A DNA stretch of 39,779 bases from Chloroflexota bacterium. GTDB taxonomy: Bacteria > Chloroflexota > UBA6077 > CF-72. Where the stretch lies: positions 1-39,779 of the forward strand of contig JAFAZN010000341.1 in the NCBI GenBank assembly GCA_019239775.1, written 5' to 3'. Position 1 is the stretch's first letter. Each line of letters starts with the position of its first letter. Below are positions 22,963 to 31,170 of the stretch, piece after piece. A program made the position numbers and the translations under genes. The notes under the pieces were generated by a model that saw nothing but the letters and a program-made list of their open reading frames with translations, did no database searches and was not told where the DNA came from.

Positions 22963-24725
22963 TGCAGACCCCACCCGAAGACCCCAACGAGCAACACGTC
23001 GTCAACTACGTTCCCGACGAGATCTCCGTTGTCATTTCCACGGAGGGCATTCAAGATCCGGCCGCGTTTTACGAGCACGTCCGCTCGCGCCTGAACCGTC
23101 AGATCACCGCATTACTCAAAGCGGCGGCGTCCGGCGATCAACCCATCCCGGGTCCATTGGGGGCCGACCTCTCCCCGGTCGTGTTGGTCCAGCGCTTCGG
23201 CGGCGATCGCGCCGTCCTGCAACCGTTGCGGCGGGCCAAGCCGCGTCCAACAGACCAGACAGCCGGCGAAGGGCCAGCGTCGTCCTCACCATGGATTTCT
23301 TTGCGAAATGGGCGTGCCCATCACCTGTACTTCGGACTCGGCCGCGATCCGGTTCCGGTGGGCAAAATGGACGTGCAACGGTTACATCTCGGGCTCGAGA
23401 GCGTTCGCGAGCTCGTGCTGCTCCTCAATCGGTTTGCGCGCACTGATGCAGAGGAGGCGACGCAGTGGAAGATCCGCGCCATCGCGCCCAACTGGCTCAC
23501 CGTGGCCTACCAATTTGCGTGTGGATGTCCGGCAGGTTTACCGCTGCCCGTCGAATCGCAGCGGCACCGGTGGCGATTTCATTTTCGTGGACCGCTTCTC
23601 AAAGCCATGGACGAGCCCGCGCGAGCGGAGGTTTTGGTCGCCGTTCTTGACACGTGCCCCACGCAGGTAGCGGTGGACTCCGCCACGCTTCGGTTTCCCG
23701 GCAACACATTACTGAGCGAAGTTCACAAAGACGTGCCGATGGATTCACCCAAGCTGGCGCCGACGGGGTTTGCGGCGCACCTGGAAGGTTGTTTGCCACG
23801 CCTCCAGTGGGACATGCAGAACGGCCCGGTACATACGCAGCCGGACCAGTTTGCAATGGCGGACCATGGGTTGTTCGTCGCGGGTGTGGTGCACGATGTG
23901 CTGGCGGGGCGGGGCCGCGTCCACCTGATCCGCATTCTGAACGATTACGGTATCGGCGATCTCTTCGCGATTACGCATGCCCTTGCGGTTCTGCCGTCGC
24001 TGCTGTTGCAGTCGGAATCAACCCGTCTGGTGATCAATCTTAGTCTGGGGATCGACCTGCCAATTCCAGCTCGACTGCTCGACCGCTGGCTGCCGCAGGT
24101 GGCAGGCAACGTAAAGGCGCTGCGCGAGCGCGGGCCCGAAGTGGCGGAGCTGCTCGATCTCTTGCATGCCAATCTCCGCGACGTCGTGGACGGACTCACG
24201 GAGCGCGGGATTCTGGTCGTCGCGGCGACCGGGAATGACGCGTTGCGCCTCGACGTCGACCCAGGCGATCCTCCGCCGCCACGCTTTCCGGCGCGTTACG
24301 ACGACGTGCTGGGTGTGGCTGCGACACGCCGCGACCTGCACACGGCATCGGACTTCTCGAACCGCGGGGAGCTGGCGGCTCCGGCCTGGCCCGGCGACGT
24401 ATCGACCTTCGGTGGCAGCGTCGTCGCGGCATCGGCCCCAGACCAGCCGGCAACGACCGATCCGGTCGACAACCTGGTTGGCATCTTCAGCGGTCCATCC
24501 CTGCCGGGCGGTGCGCCAAACGCCTCCGGCTGGGTGCGCTGGGCTGGTACGTCGTTTTCGACACCGGTTGTCGCCGGCGCCGCCGCTCGGTTGTGGGCGA
24601 CACGACCCGAACTCGGACCACAGGAAGTGATCGCGTGGCTGCGCAGCTTCGCGCACCACCCTCGAACTGGTCCGGACCCGGATGCGCCTCTGGAAGTCCC
24701 CGTGCTCGACGTCACGCAGCGGTGA
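22962..24725 (+). CDS. Cytosolic S8 (subtilisin-like) serine peptidase
   Basis: A 587-residue subtilase whose ATG overlaps the CHAT stop (TAATG). The S8 triad is complete: Asp230 in VLVAVLDTC, His302 in ADHGLFVAGVV, Ser531 in WAGTSFSTPVVAGAAA, with the oxyanion Asn425 in VVAATGND. There is no signal peptide, no propeptide that I recognise and no sorting signal, so it should act in the cytosol. The first ~225 residues form an extra domain I cannot assign; it has a VVNYVPDEISVVI start and a DVQRLHLGLESVRELVLLLN helix. An insert of about 55 residues (helical, RERGPEVAELLDLL) separates the His and Asn regions. Coupled to TPR-CHAT, it may be its zymogen target or the downstream executioner. Confidence 0.92.
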   Translation: MQTPPEDPNEQHVVNYVPDEISVVISTEGIQDPAAFYEHVRSRLNRQITALLKAAASGDQPIPGPLGADLSPVVLVQRFGGDRAVLQPLRRAKPRPTDQTAGEGPASSSPWISLRNGRAHHLYFGLGRDPVPVGKMDVQRLHLGLESVRELVLLLNRFARTDAEEATQWKIRAIAPNWLTVAYQFACGCPAGLPLPVESQRHRWRFHFRGPLLKAMDEPARAEVLVAVLDTCPTQVAVDSATLRFPGNTLLSEVHKDVPMDSPKLAPTGFAAHLEGCLPRLQWDMQNGPVHTQPDQFAMADHGLFVAGVVHDVLAGRGRVHLIRILNDYGIGDLFAITHALAVLPSLLLQSESTRLVINLSLGIDLPIPARLLDRWLPQVAGNVKALRERGPEVAELLDLLHANLRDVVDGLTERGILVVAATGNDALRLDVDPGDPPPPRFPARYDDVLGVAATRRDLHTASDFSNRGELAAPAWPGDVSTFGGSVVAASAPDQPATTDPVDNLVGIFSGPSLPGGAPNASGWVRWAGTSFSTPVVAGAAARLWATRPELGPQEVIAWLRSFAHHPRTGPDPDAPLEVPVLDVTQR

Positions 24726-24753
24726 TCCGCAACGTTACAAGTACCCTGACGGG

Positions 24754-25941
24754 GTGAAGCGAAGTACCAACCGAATTCTCACGAGCCACGCAGGAAGTTT
24801 GCATCGACCAGACGACCTCCGCGCGACCATGGCTGAGAGGCGCGACGGAGACCCGTTCGATGCCGAGCTGGAAGCACGTGTCCGTGATGGGGTCAAGGAG
24901 GTCGTGCGGCTGCAGGCCGAAAACGGAGTCGACATCGTCAACGACGGCGAGTACACCAAACGCAGCTGGCAGACCTACTCGCGCGGGCGGCTCAGCGGTA
25001 TCGAGCAGCGGCCGCTGCGCGAAGGCGAGGATCCGAACTACGGCTCAATTACCGCGCGTGAGTCGCGATACTTTCCCGAGTTTTTCGCGCAAGGGCTGGC
25101 CGGATTTGGGCGACGCCAGCCGCAGCCCGCGGCACCGCTGGCGGCCACACGCGAAGGCGTATTCTGCATCGGCCCGCTCACCTACATTGGCCAGCAGGAG
25201 TACACCCGCGACATCGCGCTGATCAAGGAGGCTGCACAGGGCGTTCAGGTGGAGGAATTGGTCCTGACCGCGCTTGCGCCCGCCACGATCGAGCACTGGA
25301 TGCGCAATCAGCACTACGACCGTCAGGAAGACATGCTGTTCGCCATCGCCGACGCCATGCACGAGGAGTACAAGGCAATTACCGACGCTGGGATCGTTCT
25401 CCAACTGGACGATCCGGATTTGCCGGACGGCTACCACGTCCACCCGCAAATGACGGTCGCGGACTACCGAGCGTATGCCGAGGTGCGGGTGGAGGCAATC
25501 AACCGGGCGCTCCGTGGTATCGCCGAGGAGATGGTGCGCCTGCATATTTGCTGGGGCAGCACGCATCATCCGCACACGCAGGACATCGCGCTAAAGGACA
25601 TCATCGACCTCGTGTTCAAAGTGAAGGCGCAGTGCTACTCGATTGAGGCTGCCAATCCGCAGCACGAACACGAGTGGCAGGTGTTTGAAGACGTGAAGCT
25701 GCCGGACGGCAAGATTCTGATGCCAGGTGTCATCGGCCACTGCGCTCCAGAATTTGTCGAGCATCCAGAACTGGTGGCCCAACGGCTCGAGCGCTACGCC
25801 AGGCTGGTAGGCAAAGAAAACGTGATCGCTGGAACCGATTGCGGCTTGCAGCGCGTGGCGCATGCATCGGTGCAGTGGGCGAAGTTCCGGGCTATGGCCG
25901 AAGGCGCCAGGATCGCCTCCCAGCGGTTATGGGGCGCGTAA
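24754..25941 (+). CDS. MetE-like cobalamin-independent methionine synthase II family protein
   Basis: A 395-residue protein of the MetE C-terminal-domain-like family, a zinc-dependent methyltransferase barrel. Seen in order: RILTSHAGSLHRPDDL (7-22), VDIVNDGEYTKRSW (59-72), FCIGPLTYIG, LHICWGSTHHPH, SIEAANPQHEHEWQ and AGTDCGLQ. The HIC and GTDC motifs match the zinc-binding His/Cys/Cys of MetE, with Glu in the middle motif. Such short homologues lack the N-terminal MetE domain and are thought to move methyl groups from substrates other than methyl-tetrahydrofolate; true methionine synthesis is not assured. GTG at 24754 is the start, 28 bases after the S8 stop. It converges on the dehydrogenase gene, with three bases between stops. 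A broken relative is at 2282-3246. Confidence 0.88.
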   Translation: MKRSTNRILTSHAGSLHRPDDLRATMAERRDGDPFDAELEARVRDGVKEVVRLQAENGVDIVNDGEYTKRSWQTYSRGRLSGIEQRPLREGEDPNYGSITARESRYFPEFFAQGLAGFGRRQPQPAAPLAATREGVFCIGPLTYIGQQEYTRDIALIKEAAQGVQVEELVLTALAPATIEHWMRNQHYDRQEDMLFAIADAMHEEYKAITDAGIVLQLDDPDLPDGYHVHPQMTVADYRAYAEVRVEAINRALRGIAEEMVRLHICWGSTHHPHTQDIALKDIIDLVFKVKAQCYSIEAANPQHEHEWQVFEDVKLPDGKILMPGVIGHCAPEFVEHPELVAQRLERYARLVGKENVIAGTDCGLQRVAHASVQWAKFRAMAEGARIASQRLWGA

Positions 25942-25944
25942 GCA

Positions 25945-26916
25945 CTATGCAGAAAACAGGTCGGCGAGCTCCTCCACAACCCACAATGGTTTGTCGCCGC
26001 GCTGCACGCGCTCGATGTTCGCAAAACAATTCGCGAAGCGGCGCGGGAACGACTGCCATGTAGGGCCGGCGCTGTGGGGCGTCAGGACAACATCTGAGAA
26101 TTCCAGCAGCGGATGGTCCGCTGGAATGGGTTCCTGACTGAATACATCCAGGCCGGCTCCAAGCAGGCGTCCATCACGCAGCGATGCAGCCAATGCCTCC
26201 TCGTCAACAAGACCGCCGCGCGCGGTATTGATCAAGACAGCAGACGGCTTCATGAGTGACAGTGATTCGGCGTCTATCAAGTTCCGTGTCCGTGCGTTCA
26301 GTGGCACGTGCACGGTGACGGCGTCCGCCGCGCGTAGCAGTTGATCCAGCTCGAGATAGCGCACGCGCAATTGCTGTTCGACGTCGGCTGAGAGGCGGAA
26401 CGGATCGTAGTACACGAGGTTCGCTTCCCAGCCGGCCAGTCGTTTGGCGACCTCCCGTCCGATGCGACCCATGCCGACGATGCCGACCGTCGACCCGTAG
26501 AGCTCGAACACGCGGCCTACACTGCCGCGCCAGGCGCCGCGCCGCACGGCCGCGTCGAGCGCGTGGACATGTTTCATGGCCGACAGCATGAGCATGATCG
26601 CGTGCTCGGCGACCGCTATGGCGTTGGCACCACCGTTATCCGCCACCGGCAGGTGCGCCAATCGCGCGCCTTCAACATTGAACCGGTCGTATCCCGCTGA
26701 CATCAGCTGAACCAATTTGAGGCGTTTGGACGCGGCTGCGACCAGGACGTCCGAGTCGATCGGCCCGATGAAGCCGCACAGGTAATCCGCATCCATGAGG
26801 GCTTCTGGAAGCTCCGCCGGCGCAACATTGCGAAATTCGAAGCCGCCAGGTCGCAACTTGTCGGCAATAGCTCGCAGCTCCGCATCCAGCATTGGCGCGT
26901 ACACAATGGTCGGCAT
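25945..26916 (-). CDS. D-2-hydroxyacid dehydrogenase, NAD(P)-dependent
   Basis: A 323-residue enzyme of the 2-hydroxyacid dehydrogenase family, interconverting a 2-keto acid and its D-2-hydroxy acid. The Rossmann motif is GMGRIG at 148-153, and the catalytic trio is Arg233 (NTARGG), Glu262 (QEP) and His281 (TPHSAG). Length is normal. It lies ten bases after the permease gene on the same strand and is probably the last gene of the ABC operon. The substrate could be a transported hydroxy acid, but that is inferred only from position. Confidence 0.92.
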   Translation of the reverse strand: MPTIVYAPMLDAELRAIADKLRPGGFEFRNVAPAELPEALMDADYLCGFIGPIDSDVLVAAASKRLKLVQLMSAGYDRFNVEGARLAHLPVADNGGANAIAVAEHAIMLMLSAMKHVHALDAAVRRGAWRGSVGRVFELYGSTVGIVGMGRIGREVAKRLAGWEANLVYYDPFRLSADVEQQLRVRYLELDQLLRAADAVTVHVPLNARTRNLIDAESLSLMKPSAVLINTARGGLVDEEALAASLRDGRLLGAGLDVFSQEPIPADHPLLEFSDVVLTPHSAGPTWQSFPRRFANCFANIERVQRGDKPLWVVEELADLFSA

Positions 26917-26925
26917 GGCAGTGCG

Positions 26926-27843
26926 TCAGGTCCTCAACCGCGGATCGAAGTAATCGCGCAGCCAATCGCCGAGCAGGTTGATGCCCAACACAGTCAACAT
27001 GATGGCCAGGCCTGGGAACGTATAGATCCACCACTGGCCGGTGATGATCTGGTCTCGGCCGGAGGCAACCATGCCGCCCCAGGTGGGCACATCCGGGCCT
27101 ACGCTCAGTCCCAGAAATGACAGAGCGGCCTCCGCCAGGATCGTGCCCGCCACCGCGAAGCTGGCGATCACGATGATCGACGCCACGACATTGGGCAAAA
27201 TATGCCGGAACATGATTTTGACGTGTCCCACGCCGATGCATCTCGCGGCCTGGATAAAGTCTTTTTCGCGCACCGACAACACTTCGCCACGTACGACTCG
27301 AGCGTACGTAACCCAGCCGGTAATCGCCAGCGTCAGAATGACGTTCTTGAGTCCAGGCCCGAGAACCGCCAGGATTGCAATGGCCATCAAGATTTGAGGC
27401 AGTGCCAACTGGACATCGGCCACGCGCATCACTACGTCATCCGCCACACCGCGAAAGTATCCAGCAACGAGCCCCAATGTCACGCCAATCGCGCCAGCCA
27501 GTACGACCGCGCTAAAGCCGACTGTCAGCGAGACCTGCGCACCAAAGATGATGCGTGACAGGATGTCGCGGCCCAGTTCATCGGTCCCCAGCAAGAATCG
27601 GCTGTCACCTTCCGCCAACCAGCTCGGCGGAAGCTTGCTGTCGATCAGGTCACCCTGACGCGGTGCGTGCGGGGCCACCAGGGGCGCAAAGACGCCACAC
27701 GCGATAACGAGCACCAGAATGGCGACTGCGAGCAGCGTGGTGGGACGAGCCATCAGCATCGACACGAACCTCGGTCGGCGCTGTTTGCGCAGGCCCGGGC
27801 TCGCGGGCGTCGCCAGCGGGACGACTGCTACCGACGCGCTCAT
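26926..27843 (-). CDS. ABC transporter permease, DppC/OppC-like
   Basis: A 305-residue inner-membrane permease with about six helices. An N-terminal cytosolic stretch of ~30 residues precedes the first helix (TTLLAVAILVLVIACGVF). The family segments LLGTDELGRDILSRII, ALPQILMAIAIL and the cytoplasmic EKDFIQAARCIGVG (EAA-loop, contacts the ATPase) are clear. Its ATG overlaps the DppB-like stop by four bases (ATGA), so the two are coupled. It pairs with the DppB-like protein; the ATPases needed are not in this window. Confidence 0.93.
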   Translation of the reverse strand: MSASVAVVPLATPASPGLRKQRRPRFVSMLMARPTTLLAVAILVLVIACGVFAPLVAPHAPRQGDLIDSKLPPSWLAEGDSRFLLGTDELGRDILSRIIFGAQVSLTVGFSAVVLAGAIGVTLGLVAGYFRGVADDVVMRVADVQLALPQILMAIAILAVLGPGLKNVILTLAITGWVTYARVVRGEVLSVREKDFIQAARCIGVGHVKIMFRHILPNVVASIIVIASFAVAGTILAEAALSFLGLSVGPDVPTWGGMVASGRDQIITGQWWIYTFPGLAIMLTVLGINLLGDWLRDYFDPRLRT

Positions 27844-28775
27844 GCCCGACGGATGCGTGGATCGATGTAGCCGTAGATCACGTCGACGATCACATTGATC
27901 ACAATAAAGACCACCGCCAGCATCGTCACACAACCGACCACGACCGGAAAGTCTTTCTGGCCGATGGCCTTGACGACCAGGTTTCCGACGCCAGGCCAGG
28001 CGAAGACCGTTTCGGTAATGATTGCTCCGCCCAGCAGCGCGCCGAAATCCAGTCCAATGACCGTAATTACCGGAATCAGCGCGTTGCGCAGCGCGTGGCG
28101 GAGAATGACTGCCGGTTCAGCGAGACCCTTCGCCCACGCCACTGTGACGTATTCCAGGCCCAATGTTTCCAGAAGACTCGAACGAATGAGTCGCGCGTTG
28201 CGGGCCATGGAAAATGTGGCCAGGGTTACAGCGGGCAAGATCAAGTGGCGCAGCTCGTCGCCGGGACCGGCCTGACCACGCCCACCTATCGGGAACCATC
28301 CCAGCATGCCACCAAAAATGAACAACAGCATGATGCCAACGAAGAATGTCGGCGCGGATTGACCGAGCACCGCCGCGAGCATCGCCGTCTGGTCCATGAA
28401 GGTATTCCGCCTGGTCGCGGCAAGGATGCCAACCGGAAACGCGACCACCAGCGAGATCACCAGGGCGGTGATCGCGAGTTCCAGGGTTGCGGGGATTCGA
28501 TCGAGCACGATGCCGGTGACCGGAACCCCCTGCCGGAGGGATGTCCCGAAATCTCCGCGAACGGCTTTGCTCAGAAATTCCGCATACTGGATGTACCAGG
28601 GTCGGTCAAACCCCAGTTGGTGGCGGACTCGCTCAACCTCTTGCTGACTGGCGTCTGTGCTCACACTGAGAAACGTGGGGTCACCCGTCTGGAACAAAAT
28701 GAAGTACACCAGAAACGTGACCCCGACGAGCACGAAAACGCTCTGGAGCAAGCGGCGCACCACATAAGTACTCAT
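27840..28775 (-). CDS. ABC transporter permease, DppB/OppB-like
   Basis: A 311-residue permease with about six helices, the first at VFVLVGVTFLVYFILF. The loop GTSLRQGVPVTGIVLDRIPA and the C-terminal GALLGGAIITETVFAWPGVG are typical of DppB; the EAA loop region is SLLETLGLEYVTVAWAKGL. Twenty bases separate it from the upstream solute-binding gene and it overlaps the DppC-like gene. It forms the channel of a peptide- or nickel-type importer with its partner. Confidence 0.93.
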   Translation of the reverse strand: MSTYVVRRLLQSVFVLVGVTFLVYFILFQTGDPTFLSVSTDASQQEVERVRHQLGFDRPWYIQYAEFLSKAVRGDFGTSLRQGVPVTGIVLDRIPATLELAITALVISLVVAFPVGILAATRRNTFMDQTAMLAAVLGQSAPTFFVGIMLLFIFGGMLGWFPIGGRGQAGPGDELRHLILPAVTLATFSMARNARLIRSSLLETLGLEYVTVAWAKGLAEPAVILRHALRNALIPVITVIGLDFGALLGGAIITETVFAWPGVGNLVVKAIGQKDFPVVVGCVTMLAVVFIVINVIVDVIYGYIDPRIRRA

Positions 28776-28794
28776 GCCGGGACGGGCGTGGAGA

Positions 28795-30486
28795 CTACGC
28801 GAGCTTCGCTTCGCTCATGCGAATCCGTTCGTCGGCGCGCGCGTCCCAGGCAATGCGTTTGCTTGCGCCGTAAAAGTCCACCTGGTGCCAGACATACAGC
28901 CAGGGCGGATCATCAAAGGCGATCGCCCACATCTGGTTCATAAGGTCCTGGCGCTTGGTCGCGTCCAGCGAGGATTTCAGCTGGTCGAACAACTGGTGGA
29001 ACTCAGGGTTCGGCCAGTAGGTCGAGTTCAGCGCGAAGTCCTTGTGAATGTAGTTCAGCTCTTCCTGACCGGTGAATGGTGAACCAAGGCCGATGAAGTA
29101 CGTGTCGTCCGGGTTGCGTTTGTTGAGCATATCGCCGGCGTACACGCTCCAATCCAGCACACGCAGCTCAACCTGGGCGCCGAGCTTCTCCAGGTCCTGC
29201 TGAATGGCCTGCGCGAGCTCCTTGTCTTTGATGTAGCGGCCGCTGGGCGCGTCGATAACGATCGAGAATTTCTGGTCGCCATTTTGCAATACGCCATCCG
29301 AGCCAGGCTTCCAACCGGCATCCGCCATCAGTGCCTTCGCTTTGTCGAGGTCATAGGTATATGGCTTCGCATCAGGCGGCTCATGTGGCGGATTCAAAAT
29401 TGTCTTCGTGCGCGTACCCGCGCCGTTGAGCAACGCGCGGTTCGCGGCATCGAAGTTGAAGGCGTAGTTCAGGGCCTGGCGCACGCGTTTGTCCGCGAGC
29501 TGTGGGCGATCGCACCGCAAGCCGAGAAAGATGTTGCGGCCGCCCGCGACTTTGGAGATGCGCCCGCGCTCGCTCTTGTCGACGACCGCCGCCTGGTCAG
29601 GCGCGACGTTGACGATGACGTCGGCTTCACCGTTCTGAAGGGCCAGCACGCGCGTCGACAACTCCGGGACTGGCTTGATGATGACAGTCTTGAAGGCGGG
29701 CTTGGGTCCCCAATAGCCGTCGAACGCCTCCAGGGTGATGTGATCGTCCTTGACCCATTCGGCCAGTTTGTAGGCGCCGGAGCCCACGGGCGTCGTCGCC
29801 ACCTTGGCCAGGTTCGCCTCCGACTCGTCCGAGTATTGACTCGGCGGGACCAGCTCCACAGTCGAGAGCAGATCTGGCACGATCGCCGAGGGTCCGGCCG
29901 TTTTCATGCGCACCGTCGTGGCATCTACGGGCGTCGCAGACTGGAAGCCGGTCAGATCGGTGAAGGTGCCCTGGATGGTTGGCTTGCCGCCGATGGTCTT
30001 CTTCGCATACCGCGTGATCGCGAACGCCACCGCCTCCGCATCGATCGCGCTGCCATCGTGGAACTTGGCACCCTGTTGAATCTTGAAGTCCCACGTCAGA
30101 TCGTCGACGAGCTTCCACTCTTGAATGAACTCGGGCGTGATCTTCAATGAGGTGGCGTCGCGCCAGGTCATCATCGAAAAGATATGGGCGTTGATGTTGA
30201 ACTCGGGGGTGGAGTTGCGGAAGCTCGGGTCGAGCGTGTTGGCATCCACGCCCTGCATGACGACGACCTGGCCGGCCGATCCGGCGTTGGTCGCCGGGGC
30301 TTGCTGGGTGTTCGGGGTGGATCCGGCTTGCGCGGCCGCGGCCGGCGTCGCATTGGATGCGGCGGGTGCGTTGGGGCTTGGTGCCTGACAGGCCGCCAGG
30401 ATCGATACGGTCGCTGAGGCAGCCAGCCCACCCAGGAGTTGGCGTCGGGTCAGCTGGGATCTGAAGGAGGGGCCAATGTGGTGCAT
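28795..30486 (-). CDS. ABC transporter substrate-binding lipoprotein (SBP family 5)
   Basis: A 563-residue DppA-type binding protein. The N-terminus has the Tat-like LTRRQLLGG followed by a hydrophobic stretch and the lipobox ILAAC near Cys33; then an Ala/Pro/Asn/Thr linker runs to about residue 80. Family segments include VNTLDPSFRN-like start of the mature domain, GAKFHDGSAIDAEAVAF and GSGAYKLAEW. ATG at 30484-30486 is preferred; a start 42 bases upstream would delay the Tat motif. It leads the operon with two permeases and a 2-hydroxyacid dehydrogenase, so it determines what is imported; the ligand is not evident. It diverges from the cupin gene. Confidence 0.92.
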   Translation of the reverse strand: MHHIGPSFRSQLTRRQLLGGLAASATVSILAACQAPSPNAPAASNATPAAAAQAGSTPNTQQAPATNAGSAGQVVVMQGVDANTLDPSFRNSTPEFNINAHIFSMMTWRDATSLKITPEFIQEWKLVDDLTWDFKIQQGAKFHDGSAIDAEAVAFAITRYAKKTIGGKPTIQGTFTDLTGFQSATPVDATTVRMKTAGPSAIVPDLLSTVELVPPSQYSDESEANLAKVATTPVGSGAYKLAEWVKDDHITLEAFDGYWGPKPAFKTVIIKPVPELSTRVLALQNGEADVIVNVAPDQAAVVDKSERGRISKVAGGRNIFLGLRCDRPQLADKRVRQALNYAFNFDAANRALLNGAGTRTKTILNPPHEPPDAKPYTYDLDKAKALMADAGWKPGSDGVLQNGDQKFSIVIDAPSGRYIKDKELAQAIQQDLEKLGAQVELRVLDWSVYAGDMLNKRNPDDTYFIGLGSPFTGQEELNYIHKDFALNSTYWPNPEFHQLFDQLKSSLDATKRQDLMNQMWAIAFDDPPWLYVWHQVDFYGASKRIAWDARADERIRMSEAKLA

Positions 30487-30511
30487 GGTTACGAGCGCCT
30501 TTCGCCGGGCC

Positions 30512-30523
30512 AGCATACCCACT
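30512..30523 (-). promoter_or_regulatory. Candidate -10 region (AGTGGGTATGCT)
   Basis: The same 12-base element as at 11973-11984, here 25 bases before the ATG of the solute-binding protein. TATGCT would be the -10. The upstream TTGTAG could serve as -35, but at a 20-base spacing that is longer than normal. Confidence 0.4.
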
Positions 30524-30554
30524 ATCACCCTGGGCGGCTACAAACGGTTGGTGT

Positions 30555-31142
30555 ATGCCGATTCGTGTTTACGACTACCGCGCCGACGTGAGCAACCTGG
30601 TCGTCCAGCCGCAGATCCGTTCGCGCTTTCGTGTCGTGGAACTGGGGCCTGTGCCTCAGGTCCACAGTCATGACCTGGGTGGTGAAACATTCGTGGTGAT
30701 GCAGGGCGACATCGAGTTCACCGTGGCGGGGGAGAGCGTGGTGGCGCACCAAGGCCAGGCGATTTACGTGCCGCCACGCACAACGCACGCGGTGCGCGCC
30801 GTCGGCGATCAACCTGGGGTTATGTACCTGAGCGTTTCACCGCACGTCGAGCCGACGCACACGTTCTATTCGGCGGACGGCCAACAACTGCCGCCACGTT
30901 ACGGTGTGTGGCGCGAGGCGGGAGGCGCGGACACGGTCCAGACGGGTTCACGTGCGGAGCTTCTAGCGGCGTACCTGCAGGCCGCGCGCAAACTGGCGGA
31001 GCTCGCCGAGAACAACGCGAACAGGGCAGCCAGCGCGACGTCGACGGATGACCTGTGGGCAGCACTGCGCCCTGTGCTGATGCACGTGGAAGATCTTGAA
31101 CGGACATGGAACGCTCTGGCGGTTGCACCCTTCGAGGGCTAG
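30555..31142 (+). CDS. Cupin-domain protein
   Basis: A 195-residue protein with a single cupin barrel in residues about 30-100. The two cupin motifs are PQVHSHDLGGETFVVMQGDI (His ligands and Glu) and the YVPPRTTHAVRAVGDQPG half. A C-terminal helical part of ~80 residues (RAELLAAYLQAARKLAELAE) is not part of the barrel. Cupins with this metal site may be dioxygenases, isomerases or ligand sensors. It is divergent from the ABC operon and 28 bases before the amidohydrolase gene, so probably co-transcribed with it. No ribosome site is visible. Confidence 0.85.
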   Translation: MPIRVYDYRADVSNLVVQPQIRSRFRVVELGPVPQVHSHDLGGETFVVMQGDIEFTVAGESVVAHQGQAIYVPPRTTHAVRAVGDQPGVMYLSVSPHVEPTHTFYSADGQQLPPRYGVWREAGGADTVQTGSRAELLAAYLQAARKLAELAENNANRAASATSTDDLWAALRPVLMHVEDLERTWNALAVAPFEG

Positions 31143-31170
31143 ACGGGGCGCACCGGTACGATGACTGGCG

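Noticed and set aside
23308..24630. Several plus and minus frames inside the S8 gene
   Set aside because: The S8 frame carries the complete catalytic triad motifs; the others are shadows in a GC-rich gene.
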